A DNA stretch of 64,000 bases from Macrotrachela quadricornifera (Eukaryota > Rotifera > Eurotatoria > Philodinida > Philodinidae): contig JAJEKB010021111.1 in assembly GCA_022393335.1 (NCBI GenBank), forward strand, positions 1 to 64,000. Reading direction: 5' to 3'. The notes under the pieces are model-generated. The model did not search any database and had not been told where the DNA came from. It saw nothing but the letters and a program-made list of their open reading frames with translations. Made by a program: the position numbers and the translations under genes. Below are positions 59,470-64,000 of this stretch, piece after piece. Within the stretch, counting starts at the first letter, position 1. Each line of letters starts with the position of its first letter.

Positions 59470-60482
59470 TGAAACATCATGAAAAATGCACCTGACAATT
59501 GGTCATGTTGAAAAACTTCAGATTATCGGTTCCACCCTAAAAGTGACTTATCGATATTTTTATATCAGCAGATGGAGCATAAAAAGGTCCTTGGATAAAT
59601 CACCTACGACTGATCTATCTTAAATCATTCTCTGATATCAAACAGACTACTTTGTGACATACATCAGTTAGGAGCGAGAAATTATTGTTACCTGATTGTT
59701 ATTAATAACAAATCACTAACAACATTTCTTTTCGAAAAAATCCTGTTTAAGCTTCTTATATTTCTGAATATATTAGTTGTGATCGATGATTCTTCTAGAT
59801 TCATTATCTGCTTGTCCCAAAAAGAATCCATCGGTTTCGTCTTGACTATACTGACCAGAACTCCTATTAGCTTAGGTCATAAGTTCAGATAAAATGAACC
59901 AGATATCTGTTTGAAAGTCAAATTCAAGTAATAGAACTGTAGCCCTACAGAGGATATCTTATACATTGATTTGCAAAAAAACTTCGAACAAAACTTTAGT
60001 CTACATCAGAGGCTAGCTCAACTGTTTACTAAAGAATATTTTTTGATTAACACATTCGATCTGATGTGACTCACCGGTGGCTCTCGCCAGAAAAGACTGA
60101 ATATTTCCATTTTGCTGTAACTAAATGAGCTGTTTTTTTCGTCAATGATAGAGGAATGTTCAAAGTTTTTATTCATAAAACCTATTATATTATAAATATT
60201 CCTCTACAATTTGAAAGACATATGAGTTTAATTTGTGGAAATTTTCTAAGTTTACTATGATTTATTTATCCAATATAACTTTTAGAATACATATATATAA
60301 TTGTATGTTTTCAAAAAGTGCTGAGTTGCTTTCACTTCTTGAAGCAAATTACAAAGCTTAAAGCGGTACTTATTGATGTCCTCCTATAAATAAAAACTTA
60401 AAATATTTCTCTCTCATCGACGAAAAAAACCAGCTTATGTGGTTAAAGCAGAGTGGAAATATTCAATATTTTCTATCGTGAA
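59470..60482. other. Intergenic
   Basis: AT-rich; no gene supported on either strand. Confidence 0.45.
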
Positions 60483-61770
60483 CAGGGACGGCGCGACCGG
60501 GGGGGGGGGGGGNNNNNNNNNNNNNNNNNNNNNNNNNNNNNNNNNNNNNNNNNNNNNNNNNNNNNNNNNNNNNNNNNNNNNNNNNNNNNNNNNNNNNNNN
60601 NNNNNNNNNNNNGGGGGGGGGGGGGGGGGGGTGATAGGGGTGAGCACCCCCCCTGCTCTAAAAAATTTTGATTGAAGCATTCTCCGAATTTGAAAATTTT
60701 GATAGCGTCAATTTTCTCCAAATTTGCGGGATCATCATGTGATTTTCTTCGATATTGGAGAACAGCGCTAGTCAAAATTCTCCGATTTCGGAGAACCACA
60801 GCAAACAGTTTTCTCCAATTTTGGAGAACTATAGTAAACACTTCCCTGACTTCGGAGCATTACAGTAGACAACTTACCCTAAATTTGGCAAGAATGTAAG
60901 TTTGAAATTTATTTTACTAATTTTTTCAATTCTTGAGATTTAGGCGAGAAATTTGTGTTATAGCTAGATGTATCTGGCATTAAAAGTAATGTAATATGTG
61001 GATATTAATGATTAATGTATTTATTTTTTTTTCTCACGTCAACAACAGCGCGAAACAATCTGATTGACGGATTGCTAATGCAAAAAGAATATTCCTCAAG
61101 AATATTCAATACTTTAAAGAGTCTAAATGATGTTTCATTGTTGTCGTAATTATCAGATAAGAGCGCTGCAACTAGTTGGACCTGTGCTCAGTATATAGTA
61201 TAAGTGTCATAGCAAGCAACCTCACATGCTGAATGCCTTATCATAATGAAGACTCTTTACATTTCCTCTTTTTTAACTCATGTGTGCAAAGATTTCATGC
61301 CTCCGTCTCGTATATGGGACATCCAGTACGAACGGGTTAAGTAACCTATGTATCGTTTAATAAACCGTGCAAATATTCAAAGAGAATGTCGTGGAAAGAT
61401 GGCCATAGAATAAATGTAGACGTTGTATATGTATTTAAATTGTTTCTTGTAAGTTTTTGTATTGATATTTTTCTAGTGTGATTTTATGAACAAAGTTGTA
61501 ATGTTAAAACTGAATGAAGAATAAAATTTTAAAATAATCAAATTTTTTGTTGGAACTCTCAATATCGTATTGTATGAAGTGCGTTCATAGTAATCCAAAG
61601 GATGTCGTAAAGTCTGCTTCGAAAAGAAAGCGATGGCAAACAAAAAAGCTTAGTCTTCCTCCGAATTTAAGCAGAATGAGAAAATTTTCTCCGATTTTGA
61701 CTATTTCGACCAGAGGCTCCGCTTTTCGGAGTATCACCACCCCTGCCCTGACCTCTTCGCGCCGTCCCTG
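60483..61770. mobile_element. hAT-like non-autonomous element, CAGGGACGGCGCGA ends
   Basis: The left end CAGGGACGGCGCGACC and the inverted right end CAGGGACGGCGCGAAG match over 14 bases. Inside each end come G/C-rich runs and then several TTCTCCGAATTT or TTCTCCAATTTT units (60680-60860 on the left, 61650-61700 on the right). The left G-run is interrupted by a 100-N gap. Flanking octamers do not match. No transposase. Confidence 0.7.
60513..60612. other. Assembly gap (100 N) within a poly-G tract
   Basis: The gap is bordered by at least 13 G before and 19 G after, so it marks an unresolved homopolymer. The P- or G-rich translations around it are not genes. Confidence 0.99.
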
Positions 61771-62190
61771 GCTACTACAGATTATTCATCCGGAGTTGAT
61801 GAAAGCATGCGGTGGAACTGCATTAAAAACTCTTTCGATATTTTTCTTTCGACATTTTTAACCTTTGGTGTTTTTTCATTCTACCAAATTTCAACCATTC
61901 GTTTTTTTCTTTTCCCAAGTCATCGAAAAATGATTACAGGAAAGAAATTTTACTTAATAAAAATACACATTATCGTTTTTTTTTTCGTCAGTCGTTTGCC
62001 TTCCACTACAGTTTAAGCATATAACTGTGTACAGGGTTGCGAAAAATGTATTACCCGGGAGATATAGCTCCAATGGCAAACGATATCAATATAGAATTTT
62101 ATACCAAATGAAAGCTTTCCAAAAATACGTAGGTGAAGTTAGAATCAGATTCGAGTAATTTCAGCCCGGATTCCTCCAGGAGCATGCTAC
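61771..62190. other. Intergenic
   Basis: No gene seen; short frames only. Confidence 0.45.
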
Positions 62191-62580
62191 CGAAGTTCCA
62201 ATCAGCGTTTCAAGTAAAACTTGATGAGCTCTATATATTGGTATAATTAGATTTTCCATAGCTCAAACTATATTAGAAAAAATTGAAAAATACTAAAAAA
62301 ACACTGTAGGACATACATGACTAGATAAGTAATTCCACTGCGGATTCGTTCAGATACCTGTTCCAAGCGTTCCACAACACTTCAAAGTACAACTCGACGA
62401 GTTCTATCTACTGGTGCAAACAGTTCTACTCATTCTCCACCTTAGAGCTCACATAAATTAAAAAGTGATTCTAGTACCAACTTGTTGAGGAACATCGTCT
62501 AACATTCCTATTCTTGTTCCAAGTATAATCGGGAGAGTTGTATATAATGATTTGTTTAAATTTTTCATAATGGAAAATTA
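62191..62580. repeat. Diverged tandem repeat, about 170 bp unit
   Basis: GTTCCAA...AAAACTTGATGAGCTCTATA near 62195-62240 parallels GTTCCAAGCG...CAACTCGACGAGTTCTATC near 62363-62410. A partial third copy (GTTCCAAGTATAATCGGGAGAGTTGTATA) lies near 62515. Confidence 0.5.
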
Positions 62581-62599
62581 TGTTATTAGAGAAATCTCG

Positions 62600-63116
62600 A
62601 ATATCATTTTTTTATCGTGAAAATTCTGATGAAATGATTGTATGTTCAATTAGTAGAGTGAGGGTGAGTTTCGAAAACATTCAATCGAAAGAGAAAGCAC
62701 ACGTAGTGAATCCATAAAGGATTATTTAATATAATTTCGCTTATCCACGACTTTATACGTTTCCTAATTCTTTCAAACATCCACAGTCGACATGCTTTGC
62801 CTAACACGAATGATTAGATAAAAAGGATCATTTAATCAAGACAGGAATCGAACCTATGTCTTCTAATAACCGGTTGGATGTTCTACTGTTAAACTGCCTG
62901 CTTTTCTCCGTTATCTTATTTTGGACAACATTTGGATTTAAGTGTTATATTAGATGGCCCTATTTCCTTGTGTTGAGTGTTTATACAGTGAATCACAGTT
63001 GATGGAATTATATGCATAAAATTTGTTTTTTAGCTGTCTACGCCCGCCGGTACTTAGTTACTGAAACATAAACGTTGATATGTCTTTAGTAGTAGGAATA
63101 AAGTGGAAAGAAGTAA
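62600..63116. other. Intergenic apart from the tRNA-like segment
   Basis: No coding features recognised. Confidence 0.45.
62834..62901 (-). tRNA. tRNA-like remnant (pseudo-tRNA or SINE head)
   Basis: The minus strand carries an A-box-like AGTTTAACAGTAGAACA, a partly paired anticodon arm, and a good T-arm (ATAGG-TTCGATT-CCTGT). The acceptor stem does not pair, and position 33 of the anticodon loop is C rather than T. It is therefore unlikely to be a working tRNA. Confidence 0.3.
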
Positions 63117-63508
63117 CGGGACGCAATCACTTTGCCGAAAGGTACTCTTTGCCGAAAGGTTTTATTTTACCGAAAAGAATTTCAAGTAAAAAAAATTGAC
63201 ATTTGTTTAGAGTACGGCACCAAAAAAATTTTTAAAATTCAACTGTGTTATACTACGATTCAATATTATATTCTTTTTCGTTCTTCTCATCTATTATATC
63301 GTATAGATGACATATACGATATACATATGTCTCTTCTTTCTTTCCTCCTCTTCACATATACGATATACATATATCTCTTCTTTTTCTTTCCTTTTCGTCA
63401 CATATGGTATTTTCCAACAGTTCTTGTTTTTTACCTGTTTTTGGAATATACTCTTCGCGTTTATGGTTATTTCGAAATATCCTTCGGATTTTTCCAATTT
63501 CGTTCACC

Positions 63509-63516
63509 TATATATA
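63509..63516 (+). promoter_or_regulatory. TATA-box candidate
   Basis: TATATATA lies about 100 bp upstream of the ATG at 63618, inside the inverted-repeat element, with no other ATG-initiated frame of note between. Confidence 0.35.
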
Positions 63517-63617
63517 GTGAACATTTTTCGAAATAAAATCAGACGCTGATTTTATATCAGTTAAACCAAGTATCCTGTTGATAAACTGTTAGCAGTGAAC
63601 AAAATTACAATTTGATC

Positions 63618-63684
63618 ATGGCTTCAAGTCAAAACAGTGGAAGCGATTCAAGCAGCTATGCTGAAGTGATTAAATCTACAAAAG
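63618..63684 (+). CDS. First exon of an unidentified gene inside a TIR element
   Basis: The ATG exon encodes a Ser-rich peptide (MASSQNSGSDSSSYAEVIKS) and ends AAAG before a strong GTAAGTATAT donor in phase 1. No acceptor-plus-exon is obvious before the right TIR, so the next exon may lie beyond the window. It may be a gene start carried by the element, or a gene whose first exon sits between fortuitous repeats. Confidence 0.4.
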
Positions 63685-64000
63685 GTAAGTATATTTACCC
63701 TCTGTCAGACGAGAACTAGTTATTTCATTTCTCGTGTTGCACCATATAAACTACTAGATTTGGTGGACTGAAATATGAACAAACTACGGTGACAAAACAA
63801 GTTGTTAGCAAATTATATCTGTCGGCAAAGAGTACCTTTCGGCAAAGTGATATGTCGGCAAAGTGATTGTCGGCAAAGTGTAGCGGACCCGGCTGTAATT
63901 AAGACTAACCCTTGTTATATTTAATTGACTAACGATTATCTTCTTTGGGAAGCTAATATAGTGAGTTAGAATTTTGATTTTTCTATTTGAAATAGAAGTG

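Larger units (their letters stand above)
63117..63891 (+). mobile_element. Inverted-repeat element with CTTTGCCGAAAGG arrays enclosing a first exon
   Basis: The left edge CGGGACGCAATCACTTTGCC and the inverted right edge CGGGTCCGCTACACTTTGCC match imperfectly. Each side has two to four copies of CTTTGCCGA(A/C)AG-type units (63131-63175; 63825-63880, inverted). Inside are a tandem CATATACGATATACATAT duplication, a TATA box and an ATG exon with a donor. No transposase. Confidence 0.65.

Noticed and set aside
60435..60841. Pro- or Gly-rich frames spanning the N-gap
   Set aside because: They result from the poly-G tract and unknown bases, not from coding sequence.

Overview
The window looks like a piece of a bdelloid rotifer genome. 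This is inferred from content, not from a search. It is AT-rich and eukaryotic, with very short canonical introns (about 45-65 bp, some longer) in several genes. It carries receptor-like and membrane proteins of kinds I associate with bdelloids: NHL-repeat proteins, an NHL-ectodomain seven-helix receptor, a rhodopsin-like GPCR, an F-box protein, and an LRR gene with one repeat per exon. It also has a Penelope-like (Athena-type) retroelement fragment and several genes or fragments of bacterial flavour (FAD monooxygenase, DUF427, SecA-like). Two runs of N (39325-39724 and 60513-60612) are scaffold gaps.

Layout. 1-1.6 kb: the tail of an upstream gene, a signalling-like coiled-coil gene, and a DUF427 fragment on the minus strand. 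2.6-7.8 kb: a hairpin MITE, a piggyBac remnant, a complete but broken mariner with intact ends, and a tandem duplication. 7.9-8.9 kb: a four-exon cation-dependent mannose-6-phosphate receptor-like gene. 10.7-17.0 kb: a 6.3 kb hAT-type element with a degenerate transposase and a large higher-order satellite. 17-21 kb: mostly empty apart from a hAT-type MITE with a perfect 8-bp target duplication. 21.4-26 kb: an NHL fragment with a damaged splice donor, a pseudogene, and nested inverted-repeat elements. 27.6-29.5 kb: the LRR exon array (minus). 30.8-32.1 kb: F-box protein (minus). 35.9-36.3 kb: CD225-like membrane protein (minus).

37.7-45.9 kb is a receptor-rich stretch. It holds a two-TM ectodomain protein and a second, gap-truncated relative (both minus), a decayed NHL-7TM receptor, and an apparently intact class-A-like GPCR. 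46.4-48.7 kb contains decayed multi-pass membrane coding fragments. 49.5-53.7 kb is dominated by palindromic minisatellites and a 2.85 kb inverted-repeat element with a hairpin of about 200 bp. 54.0-56.8 kb holds a SecA-like pseudogene, a possible solo LTR, and the N-terminal part of an Athena-like retroelement whose reverse transcriptase is absent. 57.5-58.7 kb is an intronless FAD-dependent monooxygenase, the clearest intact gene. 60.5-61.8 kb and 63.1-63.9 kb are two more inverted-repeat elements; the last encloses a TATA box and a first exon.

The most unusual theme is structural. At least six unrelated inverted-repeat elements share one architecture: a short TIR runs directly into a tandem array of a short unit that often contains the TIR motif itself. 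Intact-looking genes are the monooxygenase, the GPCR, the mannose-6-phosphate-receptor-like gene, the CD225-like gene, the F-box gene and the 409-aa membrane protein. Most of the rest is decaying.
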